Positions 34,401 to 46,249 are shown, numbered from the stretch's first letter. The stretch: DNA of 64,000 bases from Termitomyces sp. T153 (GCA_018296165.2 JACKQL020000034.1:1-64000), one strand, 5' to 3'. Notes: generated by a model from the sequence alone, not told the origin. Translations and numbers: made by a program.

Positions 34401-37400
34401 GGGCCCAGAGTTCAATCTTGGACATATTGTAGATCTTGCCAAATGAGTGAGAGGTGCCTTCTTTGAGATCAATTTTGTGATTGTGAGAGCAGTTCAGGAG
34501 AAGTTCTTTTGCACTCCCTTCAGAGAACACATCAGAAAATTCATGGTACCCTGGGAGAACTACTTGGTATAGGATTTGTTCCTCTGTCTTTTGTTCTAGC
34601 AGGGTGGCTTGAGTTTTGTTCAAGGGGAACTAAAGTGGAGGTGTGCTTTCCTCCCTTTCTTGGTCATCCTTGAGGGCCAAGGGGGTTTGAGTTGCTCTGG
34701 AGTTGCTGGAGTCAAGGTTGGGGATGCCAGAAGTTGAGGAGGACTGGAAGCAGAGGAAAATGGTGGCTGCTAGGCTTGCCTTGGGGCCTGGAAATCATAT
34801 TGTGAGGTTCTTCCAGTTGATGTTGGGGTTGACATCCTGCAGCCAAGGAAGTCCAAGCATAATTGGAGTCAACTCCAGAAGCTGGGTAACAAGGAGCCAG
34901 ACCTAGAATCTTAAGTCATTGTTGAGGGTGAGGGTGTCATCATGGTATTAGGTGATTTCAGTTGAGGTGGGGCTTCTGTCAAAGAGTTGGAGCTCAAGAG
35001 GCTTGTCCAGGGTGTTGTGGGAAAGGTAAAGCTGATCACTGACAAAGGCACCAGAGGCTCTGCTGTTGACAAGGGTGAGGAAGATTGTTGGGGAGTTGTT
35101 GAGTCAAATGTTGATGATGAATGATGGTGTTGACTTCAAGCAGAGCTGTGGAGGAGTCCAGAGAATGTTGGTTGTATCTTTGGGGCCCTTAAAGTGGAGT
35201 AAGATATTGAAAAGGACTGGTCTGGAGTCAATCAGGCTATTCCAATTGAGGTGGAGGGTGAGACTGAACTAGTCAATGTAGGGGTTGGTGATGCAGAGCT
35301 ATGAGAAACCTAGAACAATGGAGGCAGAGGCATGTAGCTTGGTGACTAGTAGCTGGAGGTCCTGTTATTGTCCATTAGCAAAGGTCACAGTCATTTCCAT
35401 ACAATGAGTGATATCTCTGGCAGAGATTGGGTTGCCATCAAATAGCTTGAGGAGGATAGGAGTGGAGACATGCCAGAGATGTTGGGGAGCAAGTGCTACC
35501 AGGAATTCATTGATAAAGTTGTCAATGGTGCCACTGTTGACCAGAGTGGGGATGAAGTTAGCTGAGAAAAGAAGGGTGGTGTAGAGGAGTGTGTGGAAAG
35601 AGTGGGAGGAGAGGTGTGCTGGGAGGGCATCTGGAGAGAGTACCATTGCATGGAGAAATGTGGCCAGGGCAGAAAAGACATCAATGTCTGATCTGCAGTC
35701 TAGTGTGTCTTCAAGACCTAAACTACTAACTTGTTTTCTGTAAACTAGTAATTGCAGTCTTTGCCATCAATAGTCTATACAGCGCATCCCATCACCTGGC
35801 ATTTAGGGCAGCTACCAATGAAATGTCCCTGCTCACTACATAGAAGGCATGCACTCTCCTTCTGTCACTTCTTCTGAATCTTGTCTGGCATGTCAATCTA
35901 TGGCCTGTTTCAAATTTATTTGTGCATAAGGCCTCTTGGTCTTTAGCAGAGTCCAGGGCATTATTGGAGTCTTGAGAGTTGTCAGAAATGGTGTCCATGA
36001 ATTCCAGAGATTTGTGAAGGTCAGCAGTGTTGAGTTGGGCTGGTGAGCAGAGTTCCAGGGGTCAATTGGTGCCAGAGGGTCTTCATCTTAGGGGAAAGTG
36101 GGGTGCAAGGTTAACAGGGGCTGCAGAAAGCAATGGTTGAGTGCTGTTGGTTGCTTCAGGTTGCCAGTTGGTGTTGCTAGAGGTGTTCCAGTTAGTTTGC
36201 AGTGCTATGTTTTTGCTCCAGTCTTCCCAATAGTATTGATCAACCTGCATAACAAGCATCTTGTAATCATTGTATATAGCCTATTTGGGTGTGAGGCAGA
36301 GAACATCCTTAATGCATTGAGGTAGGGCATGGTGGAGGGCATTGTAATTCCATTCTGTTTTGTAGGCCTCTTGTTCAGACTAGACAATGAAGGTTGTGAA
36401 ACATTTGTTGTTGTGCATCTGGAGATTGAGAAGATTTTCCTCCACTTCCACTATGGTGTCAAATATGCCAAACTTAATGGAGAATTCCTGGGTAAAAGCA
36501 AGCCAGTTGGAGAGCACAGAGTTGTTGGGGTCAAACTAGAGCAGTGCCCTGTAGTGGTTGAAGACAATGCTCTGTAGATATGAGGTGGCAAAAGCCACCC
36601 ATGAGCTCTCAAGCTGAAAATTGATGGGCTTAGCTTGGAACATAGTGAGGCATTGCATCCAGAAGATTCTCCACTTTCAGAAATTGTGACCAATGAAAAA
36701 TTCTGGCTTCTAAATGTTAAGCTTGCCTTCTCAAGCCAGTGCATTGTGGGTATCATCCTGGGTGTTTTGATTTTGAGGCTGTGGTCTAGTATTGTAGTAA
36801 TAATAGTAATTGTTTCCATTGCCACATTGAGGAGAGAAGTTGTCCACGGCTGGGCTCCATCTGCCTAGAGGTCCACTGCCTGAGAGCTGGCCAGTGTTGC
36901 CCAGAGGGAGATCTGGGGCCCAGCAAGGGGGAGGAGGTTGGTAGTCCAAATTTGTCATTGTTGGCAGGTCAATTGGGTAAGGAGATTGGTGGGGGTCAAG
37001 GTGGATTGTTGGGGAAGGGGGATCAGGGTGCTCCAGGGCCTGTGGGTTGATGTGGAGGAGCTGGAGCAGTTTGGCAGGGTTGGGGTGCATTTGGAGGAGT
37101 GTTTCCATAGAGGGCATGAAGGTCAAAATGAGAAGGTCAGTCCTAGAGAGGCCCTGGGATGCTGTTGCAAGTAGTAGAATCTCTGCCAGGGTTCCCAGGC
37201 TCATTGATGTATGAAAGGGTGCAATTAGATATGGTATTGTCATTGGCAGGCTGAAGTAGCCTCTGAGTGCAGGGTTCAGAGGTGGCAGGCTGGTCCCAGA
37301 TATGAAAGGTGCTGGGGATGGAGTTTGCTCTGGAATGTGTGGAGAGGGCTAGGGTGTGGGCAGCAGGTTGGTTGAAGAGGCCTCCAGCAGAGTTAAGGAA

Positions 37401-38237
37401 CCTTAGAATGTTGAATGCAGTGTTGAGTTCCTCTTGTTGATAGAGATGGGGGCCAAAGCTTCATTTTGAGTTCTGGTGAGTTTCCTCTGTTGTATATGAA
37501 AGGAGTGGGCTAGGTCCAGTGGGTCCTTAAAATGTTGAGGATTTAAACTGGTGTGGATCTTGTTGACCAGGGTGCAGAGCTCATTCCAGAGGTTGGCATC
37601 AATTTCCAGAGTGCTTTGCATGCTTTCAAGTAGGATGCCCTGCTAATACCATTTGTAGAAGTCAAGGAGGCAGTCCACCCATACCTCTGGAGTTTCAAGG
37701 GTGTTGTGGTAATCTAGGCTGACAAGGAGGGCACAAATGCATCTTGCAAATTCTGTGGAGGACAGGCAGAGAGAGCAGAGAACTTCATTGCATTGTTGCA
37801 CATAGGCCTCAACTCACTGCTGTTAAGAAGAAGGGGGAATTTGAATGAGTAACTGGAGTTGAGAAGGGGAATAGTTATCTGGTTGCTCCAAAGGAGCTAG
37901 GGCTACAGCAGGGATTGGATAGGCATAGTAGTGCATGGATGGAAGGTAAGCAGGGTTGGGCAGGGCTGGGAGTACTTGAGGGAGTCCTCCAGGATACATG
38001 TGGGAGTAGGTCCTATCAGCAGGATATGTCAAGAGATGGCACCAGCCTAGTGGTATCTCCTGGCTGATAAAGAGAGTATAGAAGGCCTGTTTTAGATCCA
38101 TGGTCTATTGACAAGGAGTATAGTGATCCACAGGTGGGCCTGAGTAGAATGATAGACATCATTTAGGTAGCCAGCAGGGTTGTATGCAGAGTTATATGCA
38201 GACATTGAGAATGGAGTAAGGTGGAGTCTTGATATTA
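31480..38237 (-). mobile_element. Ty3/Gypsy G1 copy D, nearly full coding complement
   Basis: Read right to left from the LTR at 38238. Gag is at about 38100-36050. The zinc knuckle is intact near 35860-35820 (CLLCSEQGHFIGSC). The protease is at 35646-35365 (catalytic DSG changed to NSG in VNSGTIDNFI; LFDGNPISARDITH). The pre-RT and RT fingers are at 34623-34294. RT-RNase H forms a 383-codon open frame, 34272-33121 (KNQYPLSLIGDL, FRMTNSPATFQYFMNDIF, YLDNILIYS in place of YLDD, FLGFANFYCQFI); its last part is out of frame. Integrase is at 32678-32454 (VELPDSKGFNAILVI, IISDYSPLF). The chromodomain is near 31890-31700 (LDSHLV, HYLVHWKGYG). The 3' LTR was not found. Confidence 0.9.
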
Positions 38238-38941
38238 TGTCAGGTTCTGCTAACCATGAGGGCTCAGCTTAACTGGGCAAGTCCTTACTAGGTGGACACA
38301 ATGTCCTGCACTTATAACCTAATGCTCCAGAGTGGTCTAGACTTCAAGTACTTGCAAAAATAAGCTAAGGGAAGCCATCTGAGCAAGTCTAGAGTGGTTC
38401 AAGTAAGTCTAAGACCAGGTATAATAAGTGTTGAGTTTGGAGGAGCATCAGGCACAAGTCCATAGACAAATGTATAGACTGTGGGGCAAGCAGAGGCTAC
38501 ATGAGTGATGGGAGTGGGGCCAGAGATTGATGAGGGATCAATTAAGTGTGATGGGTTCCCAGGCCAAGCATAGAGTGAGGTCCAGAGTTAATTATGAATA
38601 TTTGAGAATTGTAACATGTGCACAGAGTTTATAACAGTGTTAGAGTTGAAAGGAACTTAGGAACAATAAGGAAAACTGAGGCAAACAAGGTGAGATTGAG
38701 TTAAGATAAGACAGAGATATGTATGAAATAGAATTGAGACAAGAGAGCCAAGACTAGACAGAAACAGAGATAAAACATAATAGAAAACAGTAACCACAGG
38801 TAATGCAATATCAAGACTAATGTAATGACTACTCTACAACTTATATACTAAATACTGGACCTCCTCTGGAGACTGAGAGTGCAATGGTGGGGCTTGTCAG
38901 AGCTGCATGGGGTTGACAGGTGCCAGTTCTAATCAGAGGGC

Positions 38942-40999
38942 TGTGAGGGGATGAGCACAACTGCAGATAAATCCAGTAATGACAAATGACACAAGCTGCA
39001 AGCAAGAGTCAAAGGGGCAGGACAGCAACTAGGCAGGAAGGTGAGCACAGTGAGCAAGGCTAAAGTAACAACACTGGGGCTCTTACAGTCAGTTCACTGG
39101 ATAGACCTGGGGAACACTGCTATTGATCAGTCAAAGGATATTCTATCCTTGTGACTGGCTTATATACTACATCTGTGGCTATGCTATGACTAATGCTATA
39201 TGTGATAAGCAGCCTAGGTATGCTAAGCAGTAATAACTATCAATACATCAAAAGGAAAAATAAAGTCCAATGACTACAAAGGGCTGACTAATACTGTCTG
39301 GAGGGTGCAGGGGCTCAGTGACTGGTCAGTCAGCTATGCTAGAGATGATGCTATACCTGTGACTAAGGCTGGATAGAGTCGGAGTTACTCATAAAGGGGT
39401 CATCCCCTTACATCACCCCCTCCTCAAGGTTTGTCAATCCAATGAACAGCTGTGGCATTAAGATGCTCTTCTCCATCCCCAATATAGCCAGCTATGACAT
39501 GCAACAGCTGGTTCTGCCCCCCTGGCATAATGTCCAAAGGTGTATTGTATTATTGGAGCTGACACTTCAAGTGCTAAAGAGGGTCATAGGAAAAGTTGTG
39601 TCCATCAGAGAAGCTGGTGTAGCCTCCTCGTAAATGCTCAACATTGGTGAGCCTGGAGGGAGAGATGGGGGTTGCCAGATAGAAGGGGTAGGGGCCATAG
39701 TAGCAGTCTGAGATGCCACTGCCAGAGTGCTAGAAAAGGGCGCTCCTGGCCTGGTAGAAGTCAGGGTGGATGATGCAGTGAATCCCAAAGGTGCCGGCAC
39801 AGCAACTGCCAGCATAACATTGCCTGAGCATCACTTCCATGGTATGTGGACTTGCTTCTTAGCTATCTGCTTCTCAATCACTACAAGGGCTTCTCCAATC
39901 TGCTTATCAGAGTTCCAGATAGAGACAAACTAGCAGTCTCCTCCAGCTGAGCTAACCATAAAGGCTGCCAAGCAGGCACCAGAGATGTTGAGAGCTTGTT
40001 TAAGGCCCTGCCCCTGATGACCAACCACATGCACAACAAGAGAGTTGGAGAGTTCAAGCATGCACTTGAAATGTGGGGTGTGGCCATCCATAGGAGGAAG
40101 GTCCTGAGCAAGGAGAATGGCAAGGGGAGCATTAGAGGTAGAGCATGCTATACATTGGGAAATGTGAGAGGTGGGCATAGTAGGAGTTTTGATGGAGAAC
40201 TTGGTCTTCAGCTGCTCAAGTGGAGCTGATTGTGTGGTAGAGCCCAAAGGAATGGTGCAACCACCCATACTAGGCCACAAGGCTGTTCAGGCAGAGGCAA
40301 CCATGGTGACAGGCATCAGCATACAACCAGACTCAAGTGCTACTAGTCTGTTCTCAAGCCCAGAAACAAGAGTTAACAGTCTCTCAATAGTAGATTTTAG
40401 GTCAGCAAAGGCATCAGTTAGAGTCAGCATAGAGTCCATAGAAGTTAGAGTGAGGCCAAAAGTAGGTGTTAGATTGGATGTTATGGGCTAGAGGTGCAGA
40501 CAATGTAGGAACCAATCAAGATGTGAGGAAACAAGCATAACTGCAGATAAACCCAGTAATGACAAATGACACAAGCCACAAGCAAGAGTCAAAGGGGCAG
40601 GACGGCAACTAAGAGTCAGGCAGAAAGGCAAGCACAGTGAGCAAGGCTAAGGTAATGATGCTGGGGCTCTCACAGTCAGTTCACTGGATAGACCTAGGGA
40701 GTGCTGCTATTGATCAGTCAAAGGATATTCTATCCTTGTGACTGGCTTATATACTACATCTGTGGCTATGCTATGACTAATGCTATATGTGATAAGCAGC
40801 CTAGGTATGCTAAGCAGTAATAACTATCAATACATCAAAAGGAAAAATAAAGTCCAATGACTACAAAGGGCTGACTAATACTGTCTGGAGGGTGCAGGGG
40901 CTCAGTGACTGGTCAGTCAGCTATGCTAGAGATGATGCTATACCTGTGACTAAGGCTGGATAGAGTCAGAGTTACCCATAAAGGGGTCATCCTCTTACA
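38942..40999 (-). mobile_element. Small non-autonomous LTR element, copy 2
   Basis: LTRs at 38942-39412 and 40522-40999 (471 and 478 bp; the difference is one 7 bp indel). Perfect 5 bp target duplication AGGGC at 38937-38941 and 41000-41004. It sits inside the 5' LTR of G1 copy D, so it is the younger insertion. The internal part matches 486-1597 in the reverse direction, including the purine tract (39413-39426) and primer-site region (40509-40519). Confidence 0.95.
39567..40460 (-). pseudogene. Internal protein of small LTR element, copy 2 (broken)
   Basis: Homologous to the protein at 575-1552. Best preserved is 40280-39930, with CIACSTSNAPLAILL, LPPMDGHTPHFKC, VVHVVGHQGQGLKQAL and SAGGDC. 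The tail is at 39815-39567 (FTASSTLTSTRPG, SQTATMAPTPSIWQPPS). In-frame stops include the TGA after PWK shared with copy 1. Upstream the frame can be followed to an ATG near 40440. No domain recognised. Confidence 0.6.
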
Positions 41000-41332
41000 A
41001 GGGCAGGCCACAGTGATATTCTGATGGAAACTGATGGGGATGCAGTCTACCCTAGGGTTGTTGTGATGTTCTGGACCTGGTGAAGTAAACTGTGGTAACA
41101 AGTCAGTGACATGCACCAGTGTCAAGAACAGTGTTGGAGGGTTCCAAGGGCTCAGGAGGTAAACAGGAAGTGTTGGGGCCTACAGGGAATGTGTTGGGGC
41201 TTGCCAGAGGGCTGTCAGAATTTGCCAGGGAAGCATCAGAGTTAGCTGGGGTTGGTGCCGTGGGTGAACAAAGATCAGATTAGTTGAGGGGGTGTTGGGG
41301 GGAACTCTAGGGAAGTGAGGTGGCTCGTCACA

Positions 41333-41966
41333 ATCTAGTCACACTTAGTCAAACGCCCTTTTTCAAACTCCGCCCAGAGAAAATTATGAGTAGAACGCGG
41401 AGAATACATTGTCGTGAAGAAAATTTCAGACTCCGTCTTGCCGTTGAGTCGGCAGGCGTGACATTGACTCGACCATCTTCCTGAACTCGAATCAAGTTGG
41501 AAACAGGTAAGTAGTCATACTGTTGTCTGGGTCTCAACTCTTGGACGTTCAACGTGGCTATTTGCTGCAAAACTTTTTTTTGTCCGACTCAAGGGGTACT
41601 CCGAACTACGGGGTGGGATAGTATTCCGAACCATTATATATCGCATGAGTCTGTACGTAATTTATGCATAGTCATAGCGGAATAAGGATGAAACCAGGTG
41701 CCGAGAAGTAGTGACCGCGTGGTGTTAAGCAACGCGCCGTTACAATGGCTGTCCCACGAATATATATTGAGACTATATGAGCAATTTGAACCGTGGCAAA
41801 CAACAACAGCCTTCCCTAACCGTGCAAACTTTCCAAGTGAATTCGATTGCTTTGAGCCATGTTGGTGTGTTCTTCTTCTTGTTGAGACCTTCGACGTTCC
41901 TGATTCCAGCCTGCCAAGAATCATTCAAAATGCTCTCCGCTTCTTAGGAAAGTACGCTGGTTCGTC
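41333..41966 (+). other. Upstream region of the kinase-like gene with overlapping frame
   Basis: The first CpG-containing DNA after the repeat block. An open frame 41698-41970 (90 codons) ends in a TGA that overlaps the ATG of the next gene as ATGA. Its protein is not recognised; it may be an upstream exon in another phase or chance. Confidence 0.35.
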
Positions 41967-42809
41967 ATGAAGGAGATCATCTTCCGAATCAGCTCTTGGT
42001 ATGTGAGATACTGCGGCTTCTTCAAAATCGAGCTCCCCTTCCAGGAGACACAATCCGTATATGGAATGCCATTCAATACGGTCCTGAAATGTGGAGAGCG
42101 CGTTCGCGAAGACGAAGCGCTTTCAATGAAGCTGGCTCGCTCTCTAGGACTTCCAGTTCCGAGAGTTCTTTTCTACTCCGATGATGAAGATGCAGGAGGT
42201 GGTATAATTTGGGTGACGCGCGTACCAGGCGGCCTCCTATCGCAGGTCTGGCGAGACCTCTCCGATGTTGAACGATCAAACATCATGGGAGAACTGCATC
42301 AATGCCTCCTTCGGCTACGAGAATGTAAAAATCCTCGCAGCCCAAAGATATCTTCTATCACTGGTACTTGGATCAGGAGCTTTCGCGCTGACGGTGGTGT
42401 CATTCCCGTATGCCTTGACAAGTCCGAGCTCTTTCGATATCTTGTGCGCCCTAGAAACCATGCTATTCGTGAGCAGTCGGAGGAGAAACGAGTGAAATTT
42501 GATGACCAAACAAGAAAAATCGAGCATTTGGCAGATATGTCGCACTCCATTGTCTTTGCACATGGTGATCTTATGCTCCACAATATCATTGTGAAGGATG
42601 GGCATCTCTCCGGTATCATTGACTGGGAGTGTGCAGGATGGCTTCCAGAGTACTGGGATTATACTACTATGACCGTGCGCGCGTATACGTCCCCTAGGGA
42701 CTGGAGTTTTGCGATCTATAATGACCCTGCTTTCAAGTATTACGAGGAGTTGATATGTGATCATGCCCTATATGCTTCTACATGCGAATCTTATCCACTT
42801 TTTCTCTAA
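41967..42809 (+). CDS. Aminoglycoside phosphotransferase-like (APH) protein kinase-fold protein
   Basis: A 280-residue, apparently single-exon protein of the APH/choline-kinase fold, a large family in mushroom genomes, mostly of unknown substrate. Seen: a nucleotide-binding N-lobe (MPFNTVLKCGERV, about residues 33-45; LGLPVPRVLFYS, about 60-71); the catalytic-loop motif HGDLMLHNIIV (about 199-209) with the conserved Asp and Asn; and the metal-binding motif GIIDWECAGWLPEYWDY (about 216-232). Length is near the usual 250-300. The ATG at 41967 is the first in frame. Missing upstream exons cannot be excluded because a 90-codon frame overlaps it by 4 nt. It is the first gene next to the retrotransposon block. 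Substrate cannot be assigned. Confidence 0.8.
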   Translation: MKEIIFRISSWYVRYCGFFKIELPFQETQSVYGMPFNTVLKCGERVREDEALSMKLARSLGLPVPRVLFYSDDEDAGGGIIWVTRVPGGLLSQVWRDLSDVERSNIMGELHQCLLRLRECKNPRSPKISSITGTWIRSFRADGGVIPVCLDKSELFRYLVRPRNHAIREQSEEKRVKFDDQTRKIEHLADMSHSIVFAHGDLMLHNIIVKDGHLSGIIDWECAGWLPEYWDYTTMTVRAYTSPRDWSFAIYNDPAFKYYEELICDHALYASTCESYPLFL

Positions 42810-43462
42810 TGCCTTTTTTTTCGTTAGAGCATGGTACAACTCTATTTAGGTTGTTATATTTTTTGAATACCTACAAGTTACCTGATCCTACAGGCGCGAT
42901 CACGTCCGAGGCCGGCTGCATAATCATCTCAAGATATTAGGCACCCAAAGAACCTTAAGTCTCACTTTGTGGGTGTTAGGACAAGAAACGCTGCAATGGA
43001 TAACTGCAGAGATGCGATCACGTTCGAGCACATTCTGTCGCCGGATTGAAATGGAGGTAATAAACCACATTTCCTTGTCTCTGGTTCGGTCGTTGAACTG
43101 TCTGTGATTTCTGTCGTGAGGCTGAAATGGAGTTAATGTACCACTTTGTTTTCCTAAATTGTCTGTGAGTTCTGTGAAGCTGAAATGGATGCAATGTTGG
43201 CAAAAGAAAGACAAAAACAACTTCAAGCCATACCAGGTAGTAAAGTCTCTCTCAAAGTCCAGTTATGACCCCTCTTGACATACTTTCACATGCCCTCTCT
43301 GAATTCTCTTTGTAGGTGACATAGACTAATGAGTCATTGTCAGTGCGATCATTAAGGTTTGAATTTTTTATTTCTGGTCCCATTGCAGTTGTGTTTCTGC
43401 CAATCGATAGCACGCATATCGACGGAGACAAAAATCGACAAGGTACATGAACAAATATATTT
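42810..43462. other. Intergenic region with imperfect short repeats
   Basis: No gene seen. Between about 43045 and 43195 a unit around GAAATGGA and AACTGTCTGTGA recurs three times in imperfect form. Confidence 0.5.
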
Positions 43463-44460
43463 TCATACATTGAGGATCTTAAGCAGTTGATACATAGACG
43501 CTCGTCCGAACTGGGGAGACTCAACCGTTGTTTGGCCTTTATTCTCAAAACCCATCCTTTTATAGATCAGGAGCTATGAATATGGTGTGAGTAACACAAA
43601 TCCAGATGGTTTTTGTATTGTTACGCACGTCTACTTGTGTCGTTGTCTCTACGACGATGGACACACCGTCTGCTTTCGCCTTGTCAAGGAGAAAAGTGCA
43701 TGTCAGTGGTATCCGCAAATCTACAATGTGCTTACCCTTTCTTCGCCTACTTTCATCATCGCCTTCCCTACTCCTTTGCGTCGATGTTCTGGGACAACAC
43801 CGAATAAAAGGAGACACCACTGGGACTCCTTGAATCCTGGGCCCAGCGATTCATCGGCTAGACGTTCCATCTGGGATATGAACTTTGGCCATCATATCAG
43901 TCTTAACCTTGCATGGAAAAAAGTAGAGCCGGTACATATTCAAGCCACCATTTCCTTAGTTCTTCAGGACATTTGGAGAAAAAAACTTTTGAGCCTACTT
44001 CCCGCTGCTCTTCTCTGTGCAAGAATATTTGGTGACATCATTGAAGATAATCATCCTTTTACAAACATACGTCGATCCGGGAGATTGCCCTGGACCATAC
44101 CACACGGAGACACCAATGATGTCGTGCACTTCGGGGCCGAGCGTGGCAATGTGGACCTCGCCCCCCAGTAACGCGGCACGTACACAGAATTCGAAATTGG
44201 GGCGAACCAGCGACCAATCACCTCCCACCAGAAAATTGGTGAAAGGGTCTTTTCATTATGTAAGCCACATATAGTAGCACTAGAATCCAGGTAAGAGGCT
44301 GAACCTTTAACAAAAGCAGCTTGGAGCACGTCCAAAATCCGTTCAACCTCTGCTTCTGTCGCCTCGTAAATATCAGAGAAACTATGGTTGAGCAAAACCG
44401 GATAGATCTACCAGAGGGATTCACCAAATGTCGAACAGTAACAGAAAGAGGAGTGGCCAT
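43463..44460 (-). CDS. GNAT family N-acetyltransferase
   Basis: Seven exons: 44460-44412, 44355-44305, 44248-44071, 44014-43936, 43882-43736, 43679-43629, 43573-43463. All six introns are GT-AG, 49-56 nt, and the joined frame gives 221 residues. N-terminus MATPLSVTVRHLVNPSEAEV, then LQAAFVKDPFTNFLVGGD. A beta-sheet core follows with GLLGGEVHIAT-type sequence (ALLGGEVHIATL) and GVSVWYGPGQ. The acetyl-CoA pyrophosphate-binding motif is VVPEHRRKGVGKAMM (R-x-x-G-x-G type). The C-terminal strand ends in YKRMGFENKG. This is the common fungal GNAT layout in which YxxxGF closes the fold. It probably acetylates a small molecule or protein N-terminus using acetyl-CoA; the substrate is unknown. A 194-codon plus-strand frame at 43587-44171 is its antisense shadow. 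Confidence 0.88.
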
Positions 44461-44738
44461 ATGATCGCAAAGTTCAGATCACGCTTGACGAGGGACTGGA
44501 GCTAGGCACAGAATAAGTCAGAGTGGCAGAAGCAAGGCAGAAATCGGCCGCTCGGTTTGTGCAATCTTATCAAACGTGGCTGTGGCACGGAGACGCGTGT
44601 GAGTCATGTAAGTTACATTATTAGATCATCATGCATTACGATCGGCACGGTATGCGCAGCACATGGTTTCTGTTTTCCCCCAGCTTCCACAAGCACATCT
44701 TTTGACTTTACTCTGTTGGAACTAGCCGTCCTGATATT
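44461..44738. promoter_or_regulatory. Divergent promoter region between GNAT and lipase genes
   Basis: 278 bp between the two start codons. No clear TATA box was found. The gap is short enough that the two genes may share regulatory sites. Confidence 0.35.
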
Positions 44739-46249
44739 ATGTCTGTCCACTTACTGGTTCTTATCCATGGCATGTGGGGCAATCCCGGTCATCTTGCAGA
44801 ACTCAAGCGCATCATCACAGAGACATATGCCTCTAATTCGGACGATACTCAACTCGAAGTTTTGGTTGCTGAAACCAACAGTGAAAGTTCGACCTATGAT
44901 GGTATCGACTGGGGTGGTGAACGAGTGGCTCAGGAGGTATGTGATGTGGTTTCTTTCTATGCTCCTAGGACCCAAGGTGCGTATTACAGGTAGCGGACAA
45001 GGTTGTTAAGCTCGAGCAAGACGGAAAAACCGTTACAAGATTTTCTGTGACAGGCTATAGCCTAGGTGGTCTCATTGCCCGCTACCTTGTAGGCATCCTG
45101 TACCAACGAAGCTTCTTCATGAAGGTCGTTCCGACCAACTTCAATACCTTAGCGACACCACACATCGGTCTCCCGCGGTATCCATCTTTCTTCTCTGCTG
45201 TAACATCCTCTCTGGGCCCGAAGCTACTTTCACGAACAGGCGAACAATTTTATCTTGTCGATAAGTGGTCAGCGAGCGGACGCCCACTGATAGAAGTCTT
45301 GGCTGATCCTGGTGAGTTTTCGTGTGTCCAGCGGTGTTATCTGATGGCCCCTATGTGCATAAGATCGCATATTTTATCAAGCTCTACAATCATTCCAACA
45401 TATCAGGATATACGCAAATGCGTAAGTCGTCGTCTGGTTTTTGCTTGATATCCATTGATGTCTATCTCAGTGTCCATGATATCACCGTTCCATACGTAAC
45501 CTCTGCCATAGAGGTCAAAGATCCTTTCGCCTTGCACGAGACTAACGGCATCGAAATGTAAGAACAATGGGCACCACTGGCCCACTCTTGCTAATTGCGC
45601 TTATCAATAGCCGATTTGAAGACAATTATCCTTGTCTGATCAAAAGTTTCGAGTTTCCTGTAATTCCTTCAGCTCCAACACCCAAACCAATAATGTTGTC
45701 TCCCGAGTGGTGGTGCGCTCTAAAGCCAAGGAGACCATTTCTACCCCCCGCGCTGCAAAAGCGCTTCCCATTCAACCTTGTGAGTCATTCTGTTGTGAAT
45801 TATTCTTATATCATAACGAGCGTAATTTGCAGGTAATCTATACAATGCTCCCGCTCTTACTCCCAGTCTTGATCCCACTGATTGTTGTCCACTTATCCCT
45901 CGCAACGAAAGCTTCCCGTGCCCGTATACGTCTTTTGGAAGAGGACAGGACGAATACCCAGAGGTTGATTGATATTTTAGCTGACCTTGAGGACAAGGTC
46001 GAGCTTGTCGACGTGTCTCCTTCTCGAGAGGAGAAAGGGAAGCAGGTAGCGGCATTGCCTATCCTCACACCTGTGCAAGTGAGAGCCGCGGAGTGGCTCA
46101 ATCAACTTCCTCTTCAGAAGCAGCTTGCATATTTCCCAGATGTAAGGAATGCACATGCGATTATTGTGTGTCGGGATGTGAAACGTTTTGAGGTTCATCG
46201 TCAGGGTGAAGGGATCTTGCGCCATTGGGCGACATCGTTTGTTCTTTAG
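44739..46249 (+). CDS. DUF676-type serine lipase/esterase (Rog1/Lpl1-like), membrane-anchored
   Basis: Six exons: 44739-44936, 44990-45311, 45364-45421, 45471-45557, 45611-45779, 45833-46249. The introns are 49-53 nt and GT-AG, giving a 416-residue product. It starts MSVHLLVLIHGMWGNPGHL; HGMWG is the oxyanion-side motif of alpha/beta hydrolases in this family. The nucleophile elbow is TGYSLGGLIARYL (G-x-S-x-G). ATPHIGLP follows, then IYANAVHDITVPY, a likely Asp position of the triad. Near residue 280 a hydrophobic stretch (MLPLLLPVLIPLIVVHLSL) should anchor the protein in a membrane. The charged C-terminal part (RIRLLEEDRTN, DVRNAHAIIVCRD) is typical of fungal homologues. Yeast relatives are Lpl1, a lipid-droplet phospholipase, and Rog1, a monoacylglycerol lipase. 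The exact substrate here is unknown. It converges with RTF2. Confidence 0.88.

Larger units (their letters stand above)
38225..41332 (-). repeat. G1 5' LTR of copy D, split by a small LTR element
   Basis: The LTR comprises 38238-38941 and 41005-41332, with the small element at 38942-40999 between copies of AGGGC. The self-primer pair is AGTCTTGATATTA (38225-38237) and AATATCAAGACT (38807-38818), a 12 nt match. The outer end near 41326-41332 (CGTCACA) is approximate and coincides with the change to CpG-containing DNA. Confidence 0.85.

Noticed and set aside
43587..44171. 194-codon plus-strand frame
   Set aside because: It is antisense to the GNAT gene, whose seven exons join in frame with conserved motifs.
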